Shown: positions 38,401 to 44,391 of the stretch, in pieces
How positions within the stretch are numbered: the stretch's first letter is position 1
Layout of the letters: each line of letters opens with the position of its first letter
From: Neolewinella agarilytica
Lineage (GTDB): Bacteria; Bacteroidota; Bacteroidia; Chitinophagales; Saprospiraceae
Reading direction: 5' to 3'
Assembly: GCF_900110645.1 (NCBI RefSeq)
Contig: NZ_FOFB01000011.1
Coordinates: 62,001 to 126,000, forward strand
Length of the DNA stretch: 64,000 nucleotides
Notes under the pieces: model-generated
The model's input: only the letters and a program-made list of their open reading frames with translations
What the model was told of the DNA's origin: nothing
The model's database searches: none
Translations under genes and position numbers: made by a program

Positions 38401-41067
38401 CATCCCGTTAAAGCCATAGTTGAGGTTGTAGGTATACCGGAAAGAGTCTGCCGCCGGCCGCCAGACGCGGGGCTGCTGCAGAAGTTTCGTCCGCATGGTG
38501 TAATCGATGGCCGGGCAGTAGCTGTAGACGGGCTCTCCCTCGTCGTTAATGACGGAAGTGCCATCGTCGGCGCTCACATACGTCAGTAGCGGTGTCCACT
38601 TCGGTGCCGTCCAGTCGACCGAAGCGTAGGACCGCATGCGCAGTTGTATCTGATTGTCCTGCCCGACCGGGAAGTTCCGGAATTCAATCGGTTGATCTGT
38701 CACCACGCTGTCTGGTGCGTAGGTGTGGGTGAAAAGTACCTGGCCGTTGCGGAGGAGTTCGAGGTGCAGGCTGTCGCGCAAAGCGGGTTTGGTGAACGTT
38801 CCCGTCAGGTCCACCCGTCCGGCAATCGGCATGGCTACGGTCTGGCAACTGGCCAGTAGGAAATCCTCGCCGGCGCGGTAACGGTAAAGCGGCAGTCCGT
38901 TTACGTCGGTTTCCGTCGGGTCTTGCCCGACGTAGGTGATCTCGGGGTCCCAGGCTACCCGGTCGAAAGCGCCGTCAAAAATGGAATGCACGCGAAAGTA
39001 AATCCGCTGGCCGGCAACGACGTTGATGGCATTGACGCCCGTTGGTGTTCTCGGGGCATAGTCGTTCGCCGGGATGTTTGCCTCGTAAAGGCGTTGCCCA
39101 CTGATGAAGGACTGGGGCGTCTCGATGCTCACGCGAAGGCCGTCTTCCCGTTCGTATTCATCAATGCCGCTTTGGGCCACCAGGCGGATGTCTCCGCTAA
39201 TGCGAACCGTGCCGGTGAAAGGTGCTTCCCAGCTGCGCACGACGTCGTGCAGGGGCGTAGCGTCAATCAAGGCCTGTTGCTCTGCGGGGTCAACGGTCAC
39301 CAGGTCGCCGTCGGGCGCGGCACCGCTGATGATGGGACTCGGCGTATCGCCACTGCTGAGCGTGAAGGTCGGGTCGCCGTTACCGTTCAGGCGGTTAAAG
39401 TAAATCTTGCCTTTGTGGAGTATGTCAACGAGGTCATCCCCGTTGAAATCGCTGAAGTAGGTCGTGGTGGACGTCCGCGCCGTTGTGTTCTCGTAGCCGG
39501 CGAAGAAGGGCGTGATGTTGGCCTCGAAACCGAAATTGGTTTCTGAAGTGGAGACGATGCTGAAGTCAGCGATACCGTTCACCGGGCGCACCGGCCCGAA
39601 GGTTGGCGAGCCCTCCCCGAAGAGGTTCTTACGCCAGACAAGTTCGCTGCCCCGGCGGAAGAGCTTGTCGGGCAGCAAATCGCCGTTGATGTCAACAAAC
39701 GACAGCATCCCGTTCGCCTCGCTGGAGCCGGAACCGAAGGAGCCTCCCACGGTAAATTCCTTTGAGGCCAGTGGCCCGATGGGCCCAACGGTTGCTACCG
39801 CCCCCACCTGCTGGCTGGTGGATTTTGAGCCGCCCAGGGCCGAAATTTCCCCGGTAAAACCGGGAATGGGGTTAAGGATGTCTCCCTCAACATTATCCCG
39901 CCCGGCGTTCCAGGTCTCGGTGGGGCCGAAGGCGGAGAAGGCTCCGTCGGTTTCATCATAATAGTCGAAAGCGTGGCTGGCCAGTTCGCTGCCGTCGCTG
40001 CCAAATTCGGTGATGGAAGAGAGCAGGCTTTGCCGGAAGGCGCCGGTTTCATAGCCGAGCTCGTAGTGACGGATCATCTCTCCGCGATAGCTGATTTCGA
40101 TGCGGCGTAGCAGGTCAGCCGTAACCATTTTGTAGCCGCCGGCGTAGTCGGCGCGCACGTCGGGCCGCCGGGCTTCGCCCAGCTGCCGGTCGCGGACAAA
40201 ACGAATTTGGCAGGGACCTGCCTCATTGCCAAAACCGTTGAAGGTGATGTGGTCCGGATAGCGATTCGTGCCTATTTCGGGACTGCTTTCTCGGCCCTTG
40301 TCTGCCTGGGTCAGGTAGTGATAGTCGATCCGGTTGCCGTGTACGTCAGTGGAGCGGACGAGCGCCCAACTGGCGATGTTGCCGGCAGCATCCCGGATAT
40401 GGGCAGTGGGGATCAAACCATCGGGGTTGCCGCCGTAGTATTCCACGATGCCGTCGGGATACTGAATCTCCCACCAGTAGTTTTTCGGCGAGTTGCCGTG
40501 GCGGGTGATGCGTTGAAAGTCGGATTCTACCCTTGGGCTAAAGGTGACGTTGGCTGCGCGCGGCCGGCTTTCGCCCCGGTGGGCAACGGGAGCGAGCATG
40601 CTGCCTTCGAGCAGGTAGGTCTCCGTTTCCGTCGTAGCGTCAAAGCGGGGAACGCCCCAGCGGGTTTCCACGTCGATGGTGGGCAGGCTAAGGTCCCAGC
40701 CACGCCCCAGCCAGCCGTGAAGATGGTCGCTGGAATAGCCGATGCTCAGGTCCGGTGCGTGCTGTTTTCGGGCGGGGGGCAGTTTGATGGGGTAGTCGAG
40801 GTTCGCGCCGCCCATGGGGCTGGAGGTCGGGGCTTCGATGAGGGCGATACCGTCGGCAGGGTGAGCGGCCGGAGGCCGATCGTTTTCGGAGAGGATGCGA
40901 TAGGTGGGGGCGGGAGTGCTGGGTGTTTGGGCGGAGAGGGTGAAGGAGAATAGGAGTAATAGGAAACCCCCTCCCCAACCCGTGCGCTTCGCGGCTGCCT
41001 TCGGCGGTCCCACGGGGGAGGGGCTTATTAAAACGCTAAGCGTTTTTCCAAATAAGATTTTACGCAT
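32470..41067 (-). CDS. Giant SpvB/TcdB-RHS protein with a DUF4329/JAB-like C-terminal tip
   Basis: The 2865-residue protein starts with a signal peptide (hydrophobic core FLLLLFSFTLSA, about residues 35-46, with an unusually long n-region). Then come an SpvB/TcaC-type domain (about 55-350, with YPIKLPPARKQHAPDLSIGY), several D-x-N/D-G-D FG-GAP/VCBS-like calcium loops (about 430, 550, 1140, 1255, 1320, 1400), a TcdB-middle-like part, YD/RHS repeats (about 1500-2600), the RHS core LNYFGARYLEPETGRWLSMD (about 2600), and a tip after DPDGRE (2649). The tip has HTHSR (about 2725) followed by acidic S-D-T-D, as in DUF4329/JAB-like metal-binding domains. The last 70 or so residues are Arg-rich and come from palindromic DNA. 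It is the last gene of a tight operon; no immunity gene follows. Confidence 0.9.
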   Translation of the reverse strand: MRKILFGKTLSVLISPSPVGPPKAAAKRTGWGGGFLLLLFSFTLSAQTPSTPAPTYRILSENDRPPAAHPADGIALIEAPTSSPMGGANLDYPIKLPPARKQHAPDLSIGYSSDHLHGWLGRGWDLSLPTIDVETRWGVPRFDATTETETYLLEGSMLAPVAHRGESRPRAANVTFSPRVESDFQRITRHGNSPKNYWWEIQYPDGIVEYYGGNPDGLIPTAHIRDAAGNIASWALVRSTDVHGNRIDYHYLTQADKGRESSPEIGTNRYPDHITFNGFGNEAGPCQIRFVRDRQLGEARRPDVRADYAGGYKMVTADLLRRIEISYRGEMIRHYELGYETGAFRQSLLSSITEFGSDGSELASHAFDYYDETDGAFSAFGPTETWNAGRDNVEGDILNPIPGFTGEISALGGSKSTSQQVGAVATVGPIGPLASKEFTVGGSFGSGSSEANGMLSFVDINGDLLPDKLFRRGSELVWRKNLFGEGSPTFGPVRPVNGIADFSIVSTSETNFGFEANITPFFAGYENTTARTSTTTYFSDFNGDDLVDILHKGKIYFNRLNGNGDPTFTLSSGDTPSPIISGAAPDGDLVTVDPAEQQALIDATPLHDVVRSWEAPFTGTVRISGDIRLVAQSGIDEYEREDGLRVSIETPQSFISGQRLYEANIPANDYAPRTPTGVNAINVVAGQRIYFRVHSIFDGAFDRVAWDPEITYVGQDPTETDVNGLPLYRYRAGEDFLLASCQTVAMPIAGRVDLTGTFTKPALRDSLHLELLRNGQVLFTHTYAPDSVVTDQPIEFRNFPVGQDNQIQLRMRSYASVDWTAPKWTPLLTYVSADDGTSVINDEGEPVYSYCPAIDYTMRTKLLQQPRVWRPAADSFRYTYNLNYGFNGMLTVDFQDFSLAVRGRDTTYLQRDTLLALGGAIAGAVDWDGGFAVEPGDSVWIEVFGPAALEAELNSSVFSLSRNGNNVPVTLGVHRKRTSDEMIFGPQFRGWGQFVYRGADGAGALPIQDLLLRLPDPDINEEDIEDIEIDPDNPDFSDFEDLADDPTREQFIVMVADPKEASWRGYDDLTLVGRDYLSSSRLGEDDVILTPDLGTGGSAPPLTSIAKIEAVAAGAGFGPASLAGSIAENTTTNLLEVMDLNGDRYPDLVTPTRAQYTTVYGGLSDRSTTHGFGNHVAHSRAVGGTAGGKFVDSSPTNSGDGSGKGSRKRFRKAKAVSKNQGAKAQSANESAEAGGSISLSFSVDNDYTEHSWLDVNGDGLTDKVWDNGDVAFNYGYRFGARENWGFADIRRGQSQDFGAGGGINISNNSFAAGFAITRTDNYSSAALQDVNGDGLADALSYDPDTRMLRVALNHGSGFSNYIDWARLDQNFDKGDATAESLNFAFTVCIPIFFIRLCVNPSGSAGRGVSRVLSQFNDIDGDGFLDEIHSTTDNELKVRRSTIGKTNLLREVRRPLGATIEMDYVAAGNDYGLPFPKWLLEESRLNDGVDGDGPRWRKTRHHYESPAHDRHEREFLGFGKTIDEELDTENGDVPYRKTVIEYSNANYYNRGLPQRQYTEDADGNRYRETVFTYLITNPETQTELPLNLLASDQGRALPLLMERTENFYEGGPTVALSRRTAFLYDSLGNVLSRIEYGDGTPEDELRTDYVYHPFGATYLAGQPQSIKIYGGGELLRHSETDIDGRGNVMQLRKFLAENTVAVHDFTYDEWSNVLTASRPANEAGERMTYTYTIDSVEHLFAIRTEDSYGYSSTAEYEFSYGQMLMETDINGHSMKYKLDAHGRVEKIKLPKDSVYSFRYRYFEGATPPYAMTERFDPLTESAVPSYTVLDGLGRMIQQQHLEVIDNAERLVVTGEVGYDSFDRPVTEGYPRARNTAVFGFSTAPASAPKATSSFDVLDRVTTLRMPDNSGSTMEYGFATDPAGKLRFQEKMTDALGFSETTLMDERGRRQAFIREADTTSITTLFTYNTLSELLSVTDAGGFVSSYEYDRLGRRIASTPADGGRTDLVYDLSDNLVRKQTPNLREILGNDGFIEYDYDHERLRRITYPINFQNKTEFSYGAPSARFNRAGRIVLRQDASGGEEYFYDEHGMLRKTIRTMLINESTARTFVSEIIYDSWGRETAMAYPDGEWVNYGYNAAGKLSSMRGEKDGNTYDYLKHIQYDAFGRMVGKTLGNDSEETITFDPLSQRPSRLSVRTDGSPLQDLSLTYDVVGNLETSEQSVASIEGLGGSHRQQFAYDPLHRLTEATGSYQLADGEESFSYFIDHDDLYNQSRRELARQKNGEPDLLNSFDQRLSPDPAFPHRIQELGGRAYDYDANGNLLGYQGEAGSYRYQQARWDEENRMMEFSDNGTISRYTYSADGERAIQSQGAMKGVFTDGAPAGFISHSGNYVAYVSPFFTFTESSFTKHYFIGDQRIMTKEGTGEFNNTYWYAGGLTAGDLNYTARMDDLTRTVWNYYVALGLPPGPPTLPGYYGQPGVTGDPLPTSEGGIFGSQPGFGVPGPGGPPDTAGPPGPPTWYASPPERDSIGAGYGYEGYGVFPEVVASYYHGDQLGNVCWITDQRGKPAAYRAYLPSGEVLTRQTVKAPPLDYNFNGKEEDSASGLNYFGARYLEPETGRWLSMDPLADEFPGHNPYAFGLHNPLRFTDPDGREAFDMFSSPLAAAIDFSRIYNERSIFHNYEFGTLIYKQRLNGQDVYFYDDPVTDLDDSGVSLPEPKRFGKVVADIHTHSRMEPNSDGYLEHSDTDLDGNDRDRRPGYVANPKGQIRKYDPRTGEISIVATGLPHDELFYGPEDPSTSKDRHWRRMNHRSVSGRTGTSHTRRQNRRNGRRYAGPPLAGGRTGIDPRKRWGWHAALKRRPVRHAQRR
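32497..32572. repeat. Three palindromes forming the 3' end of the giant gene
   Basis: GCGGCGCT-TC-AGCGCCGC (32497-32514), CGGGGATCGATCCCCG (32534-32549) and CCCGCC-AGC-GGCGGG (32558-32572) follow one another within the coding frame, 25-100 bp before the stop. They encode part of the Arg/Gly/Pro-rich tail. Confidence 0.85.
35408..35425 (+). repeat. Dispersed 18-bp motif in the RHS region
   Basis: GGCGCAGACGCAGGTGCA, one mismatch. On the coding strand it is read as A-P-A-S-A-P in the RHS repeats of the giant protein. Confidence 0.8.
38296..38313 (-). repeat. Dispersed 18-bp motif, second copy in the giant gene
   Basis: The minus strand reads GGCGCAATCGCAGGTGCA (three mismatches), in frame as G-A-I-A-G-A. 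Confidence 0.65.
40967..41046. repeat. Hairpin element inside the signal-peptide region of the giant gene
   Basis: CCCCTCCCC and GGGGAGGGG (with CCGTG/CACGG just inside) enclose GCTTCGCGGCTGCCTTCGG at 40986-41004, the exact reverse complement of the 19-bp core in the broken tRNA-Trp copy at 13687-13705. AAAACGCT-A-AGCGTTTT (41030-41046) adjoins it. Both are translated as the odd n-region SPSPVGPPKAAAKRTGWGG. Confidence 0.85.
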
Positions 41068-41103
41068 GATTTTTGGATATGGTGTTGTTAAGGATGAAAC
41101 GTG

Positions 41104-42426
41104 TTAATGGACGATTACACGAAGGGTGTGCTGAGGGGCTTTTCGACTCTTCAGGCGCGGACGCAGGTGCAGGGTGTAGGGACCGGGAGCGGGGAAGGTG
41201 AGTTCCGTCAGGTGGTGGCTGGCGGAGGGCAGGGTGGGGTGCTGGAAGACGAGTTTGCCGGAGGCGTCATAAGCCGTGATGACGAGGGCGGCGGCTTCGC
41301 GCAGCGCTACGCGCAGCTGGACGGGCTCGTTGCGGCTGACGGGGTTGGGACTCAGCTCAACGGAAGAGACGAAGTCTGTAGCAATGGTAGTCGCCTGCCG
41401 TTGGCAATTGTTGCATGCCAGCGCGAGCTGGAGGTAGGAGACGGTGTCCTCCGGAAAGTGAATACCCGAAAAGACGAGGGCTTTGCGACTGGCGGAGCTT
41501 GGGTGGAAGATGGCCTCTGAACCGTCCGCCTGCCGAAGGATTAGCTGCCAAAGCTCTCCTGGCTGCGCCCGGGCGAAGAGCTGTTGGGGACTAAACACCA
41601 GGGTTGTTGGCTTAGCCTCTCCCGTGGCCTGCACCCGCCAGCGGCGTTGCAGGCGCTGGGTTCCGTCAGGGGAGACATTGGGTTCTCTGGCGGTTGGTAA
41701 ATCATCGTCGGCCAGTAGCAGGTAGGCAGTTTGGTGGGGAGCTTCCTCCCACTGTAGTTGTAACAGGTCCGGAGCAAGTACGGAGCTACCTTGTAATCGC
41801 TTCAGGTGGGACTGATCATCAAGCGCCAGGCCGGTAATACGGTGGCGGAAATCACGCTCGGCCGTTGCTGTCCATACCGGATAGGTGCCTCCTTCTGCTG
41901 CGGGCGCCAGGTAATTGGTGGGTTGATATTGATGGAGCGTCAGGCCGTGCCTGATGGCCAGATAAGACTCGGTCAGCTGGCGTTGGGCGGGGGAAAGGAG
42001 GTCGGGGTAGGAGAGATGCTCGAGGATGGTGGGAGCGTCCATTGCTTCATTAACCTGCACGGCACCTGCGTTAGCGCCCAAATCCACGTAGGTCCGTAGC
42101 AAAGCCGTTGAAGCTGCGGGGAATCTTACTTCCGTCGAGTCTGCTTTGTCGATAAGTCGGTGGGTCGTCAGCGAAACGGTTTCGTTGTGCCAAACGAGGG
42201 TTTCCGCCGCAGATAGGGGCGTGTAAACCGTGAAGAGGTAGCGCGCGGGAAGGCCAGTAGTGTCGGGGGGGAGGGGTTGGGCGTTGGCGAGGAGACTGGT
42301 GAGGAAGAGGATGCCGATACAAAGCCGGTAGCCTGCCGGACGCTCAAAGGACCGCAAAAACGCCGCTACGCGTCGTGTTGCGGACGCTTCGAGGTCCTTC
42401 GCTGGGGTTGATAGAAAGAAGTTCAT
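41104..42426 (-). CDS. T9SS-sorted surface/secreted protein
   Basis: The 440-residue protein has a signal peptide (core LCIGILFLTSLLANA) preceded by a long, Arg-containing n-region, a middle of unknown function, and a C-terminal type A T9SS sorting domain (about residues 355-440): VELSPNPVSRNEPVQLRV, ITAYDASGKLV and a final beta-rich segment. Export across the outer membrane by the type IX system is therefore expected. It starts 2 bp after the barrel gene's stop and ends 36 bp before the giant RHS gene, so the three form one operon. The middle part (SAETLVWHNETVSLTTHRLI) is not a family I recognise. Confidence 0.82.
   Translation of the reverse strand: MNFFLSTPAKDLEASATRRVAAFLRSFERPAGYRLCIGILFLTSLLANAQPLPPDTTGLPARYLFTVYTPLSAAETLVWHNETVSLTTHRLIDKADSTEVRFPAASTALLRTYVDLGANAGAVQVNEAMDAPTILEHLSYPDLLSPAQRQLTESYLAIRHGLTLHQYQPTNYLAPAAEGGTYPVWTATAERDFRHRITGLALDDQSHLKRLQGSSVLAPDLLQLQWEEAPHQTAYLLLADDDLPTAREPNVSPDGTQRLQRRWRVQATGEAKPTTLVFSPQQLFARAQPGELWQLILRQADGSEAIFHPSSASRKALVFSGIHFPEDTVSYLQLALACNNCQRQATTIATDFVSSVELSPNPVSRNEPVQLRVALREAAALVITAYDASGKLVFQHPTLPSASHHLTELTFPAPGPYTLHLRPRLKSRKAPQHTLRVIVH
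41154..41171 (+). repeat. Dispersed 18-bp motif, exact copy, in the T9SS domain
   Basis: GGCGCGGACGCAGGTGCA, identical to consensus. On the coding strand it is read as L-H-L-R-P-R-L, near the C-terminus of the sorting domain. Confidence 0.9.
42061..42078 (-). repeat. Dispersed 18-bp motif, divergent copy
   Basis: The minus strand reads GGCGCTAACGCAGGTGCC, in frame as G-A-N-A-G-A in the T9SS-sorted protein. Confidence 0.55.
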
Positions 42427-42428
42427 AC

Positions 42429-43130
42429 CTAAGGAAATTCGATCAGCCAGCCCAGCGTGATCTGAAAGCCGCTGCTCCGGTTGCTGTTCTCGATGAAGTT
42501 GAAGCCGTTGGCCCGGGTTTCCAGTACATCGCTGAGGCCAAGAATATATCTGGCCTCCAGCATCAGGCCGAAGTTGAAATCATAGCCCGCCTGAAAGAGC
42601 AGGTTGATGTCATTACTTCCGATGAGGACTTCCCGGAGGCTTTGCTGAATCTGCAGGTCCGGGCCTAACTCCGGCATGTTAGAGGTGTACTTTAACTGAT
42701 CCGTCGCGACGTTGAAGGCCGCCTGCGCCCCAACACCGAAATTGATGCCGGCCGCAGGGTAAAGCTTGATGACGCCGCCCAGACTGACGTATTGATAACC
42801 GAAGCGGATAGAATACTCCAGGTCGCGGATGTCCGTATAGTTGAAGTCACTGCTCCGGCTACTGAACAGTATCTCTGGCTGCACCGCAAAGCGGGAATCA
42901 TAGAACCGATGATATAAAGTGACCCCGCCGGTGAATCCGAGAGCGGGCACCATCTCAGTGGTGTAGGTCTCCGTCGGAAACACCTCAGGGATAATGGTGG
43001 TGCTGACATCCTGAATCTGGTGACGATTAACGCCAGCCTTGAAGCCATAGAACCAAACGTCGGACTCCGGCTGCGCGCCGAGCCAGGCTACCGGCAACAG
43101 CGCCAGTAGCAATAAGAAAAAGTTTTTCAT
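42429..43130 (-). CDS. PorT-like outer-membrane beta-barrel protein
   Basis: The 233-residue product has a signal peptide (cleavage after WLGA) and a series of amphipathic strands with aromatic girdles (FYGFKAGVNRHQI, GFTGGVTLYHRFYDSRFAVQPEILF), ending in FQITLGWLIEF, whose terminal aromatic residue suits BamA recognition. This is the layout of the Bacteroidota outer-membrane beta-barrel (PorT-like, OMP_b-brl_2) family. The stop is two bases from the start of the T9SS-sorted gene, implying translational coupling and possibly an outer-membrane anchor or conduit for the two downstream products. Confidence 0.85.
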   Translation of the reverse strand: MKNFFLLLLALLPVAWLGAQPESDVWFYGFKAGVNRHQIQDVSTTIIPEVFPTETYTTEMVPALGFTGGVTLYHRFYDSRFAVQPEILFSSRSSDFNYTDIRDLEYSIRFGYQYVSLGGVIKLYPAAGINFGVGAQAAFNVATDQLKYTSNMPELGPDLQIQQSLREVLIGSNDINLLFQAGYDFNFGLMLEARYILGLSDVLETRANGFNFIENSNRSSGFQITLGWLIEFP

Positions 43131-43146
43131 ATCGGGTTAAGGGATG

Positions 43147-43435
43147 AACCTTGATTGATTGGTGACGAAGATGGGCTCTTCGGGGGTGTTTTACCTAAAG
43201 GAGGGGGTGGACATCTACTGGACAGGGGGGAGGTAGTCTTGTAGTTTGGTGGTCTTGTAGGCTGCCGCACATTGTAGGCGGCCATGTGCTGTAGGCGGCA
43301 CAAAAAGCTATACGGTATTTCTCCAATGCCTCCAAAATGCGGTAGACTACAAGACGACGAGACTACCAAATCAACCCTACGCCCCGTCCCAAATCATACC
43401 TTTCCGTTTGGGAGGGGCGCGGGTCAATCAAGGTT
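43147..43435. mobile_element. MITE-like element with 12-bp terminal inverted repeats
   Basis: AACCTTGATTGA (43147-43158) and its exact complement TCAATCAAGGTT (43424-43435) flank about 265 bp with nested dyads: CCCC..CCCAAA/TTTGGG..GGGG near the right end, TAGTCTTGTAG-type repeats that reappear inverted, and TGTAGGCGGC direct repeats. It carries no gene and fills almost the whole gap between the LamG and barrel genes. I could not confirm a target-site duplication. Confidence 0.55.
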
Positions 43436-43440
43436 AAACC

Positions 43441-44187
43441 TTAGTGTGTGGCCAGCCAGGTGCGTTCTTCGGCAGTGAGCACCCGGTTGTAGATGCGGAT
43501 ATCGTCAACGGTGCCTTTGAGCAGGGGAACCAGGACATTACGGTTGAAAGTTCCGCCAATCAACATATCGGTATTGCGGTCATTGGGATGAGTTCTGAAA
43601 ACGGTGGTGCCATCCAGTTCGCCGTTGAGCCAGACGGAGAAGTTGGAACCATCAAAAGAGGCAGCCACGTGGACGTACTCACCATAGGGGACGCTACTTC
43701 CTCCCGAAACAGACCAGGGAGCAACATTGCGGTAGGCTTGAATTTCTTCGTTAGCGTTTACTGCGAGGTACCAGCCAGCGGCAACGCCGCCATTGAATTT
43801 GGAAATGATTGTGTTACGCTGATCATCACCTCTATCCTCGAGCTTTACCCAGGCAGCCATGGTGTAAGTCGCTGCACCGCCGAAGCCAAAATCTGCGGGG
43901 TTCCCGTAATTGATCACGTCGTCAACGCCATCAAAGCGATAGGCTTCATTAGGGTTGCCATGTCGGTCACTGGTCAGGGTTGCTCCGGTAATGGTTCCTG
44001 CTATACCGTTGAGCGCAATGTCGTCAGCATTACCGGAGAAAGGGGTGTGGAAGATGAGGCCGGTGCGCAGGGAAATGGGTTCCGGATCAGGTTCCGGCAT
44101 GGGGGTAATTGGGTCGTCGGATACGACGCAGCCGCTGGTGAAGAGTAAGAAGGCGGCGCAGACGCAGGTGCAAAGGAAGGTTTTCAT
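43441..44187 (-). CDS. LamG/concanavalin-like lectin lipoprotein
   Basis: This 248-residue lipoprotein (lipobox FTSG|C at about residue 20) has a Pro-rich linker (PMPEPDPEP) and a LamG-like jelly-roll domain: AYRFDGVDDVINYG, YTMAAWVKL, HVAASFDGSNFSVWLNGELD and GTVDDIRIYNRVLTAEE are all typical of PF13385-type domains that bind glycans. It probably sits on the outer membrane. The signal peptide is unusually Cys-rich (LCTCVCAA) because it is encoded by a copy of the dispersed motif. The upstream region carries four phased CCGGAC sites. Confidence 0.88.
   Translation of the reverse strand: MKTFLCTCVCAAFLLFTSGCVVSDDPITPMPEPDPEPISLRTGLIFHTPFSGNADDIALNGIAGTITGATLTSDRHGNPNEAYRFDGVDDVINYGNPADFGFGGAATYTMAAWVKLEDRGDDQRNTIISKFNGGVAAGWYLAVNANEEIQAYRNVAPWSVSGGSSVPYGEYVHVAASFDGSNFSVWLNGELDGTTVFRTHPNDRNTDMLIGGTFNRNVLVPLLKGTVDDIRIYNRVLTAEERTWLATH
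44155..44172 (+). repeat. Dispersed 18-bp motif in the LamG signal peptide
   Basis: GGCGCAGACGCAGGTGCA, one mismatch. It is read as C-T-C-V-C-A on the coding strand. Confidence 0.8.
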
Positions 44188-44298
44188 AACAGCAGGTATT
44201 TGTGTTGAATTATTCAGCCCTTCCGATCATACCTGAACGGACGAACCCTGATTGTTCCACAAAACTCATGCGAAAGCCCCCCTGAAACTATTTTTGGG

Positions 44299-44350
44299 GC
44301 CGGACGTATGCCGGACATCCACCCTGTTCCGTACCGGACAAAAGCCGGAC
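44299..44350. promoter_or_regulatory. Four phased CCGGAC direct repeats
   Basis: GCCGGAC occurs at 44299, 44310 and 44344, and ACCGGAC at 44333. Spacings are 11, 23 and 11 bp, or one, two and one helical turns. The site is upstream of the LamG lipoprotein and downstream of the TPR-HTH regulator, so it looks like an operator for that or another regulator. Confidence 0.55.
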
Positions 44351-44391
44351 GCGTTTGCTTAAATTATTGATTACTAGTTGTATGTGTTGTT

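Noticed and set aside
41621..41650. Partial match to the 18-bp motif (TGCACCCGCCAGCGGCG) in the T9SS-sorted gene
   Set aside because: Too divergent to separate from ordinary GC-rich coding sequence.
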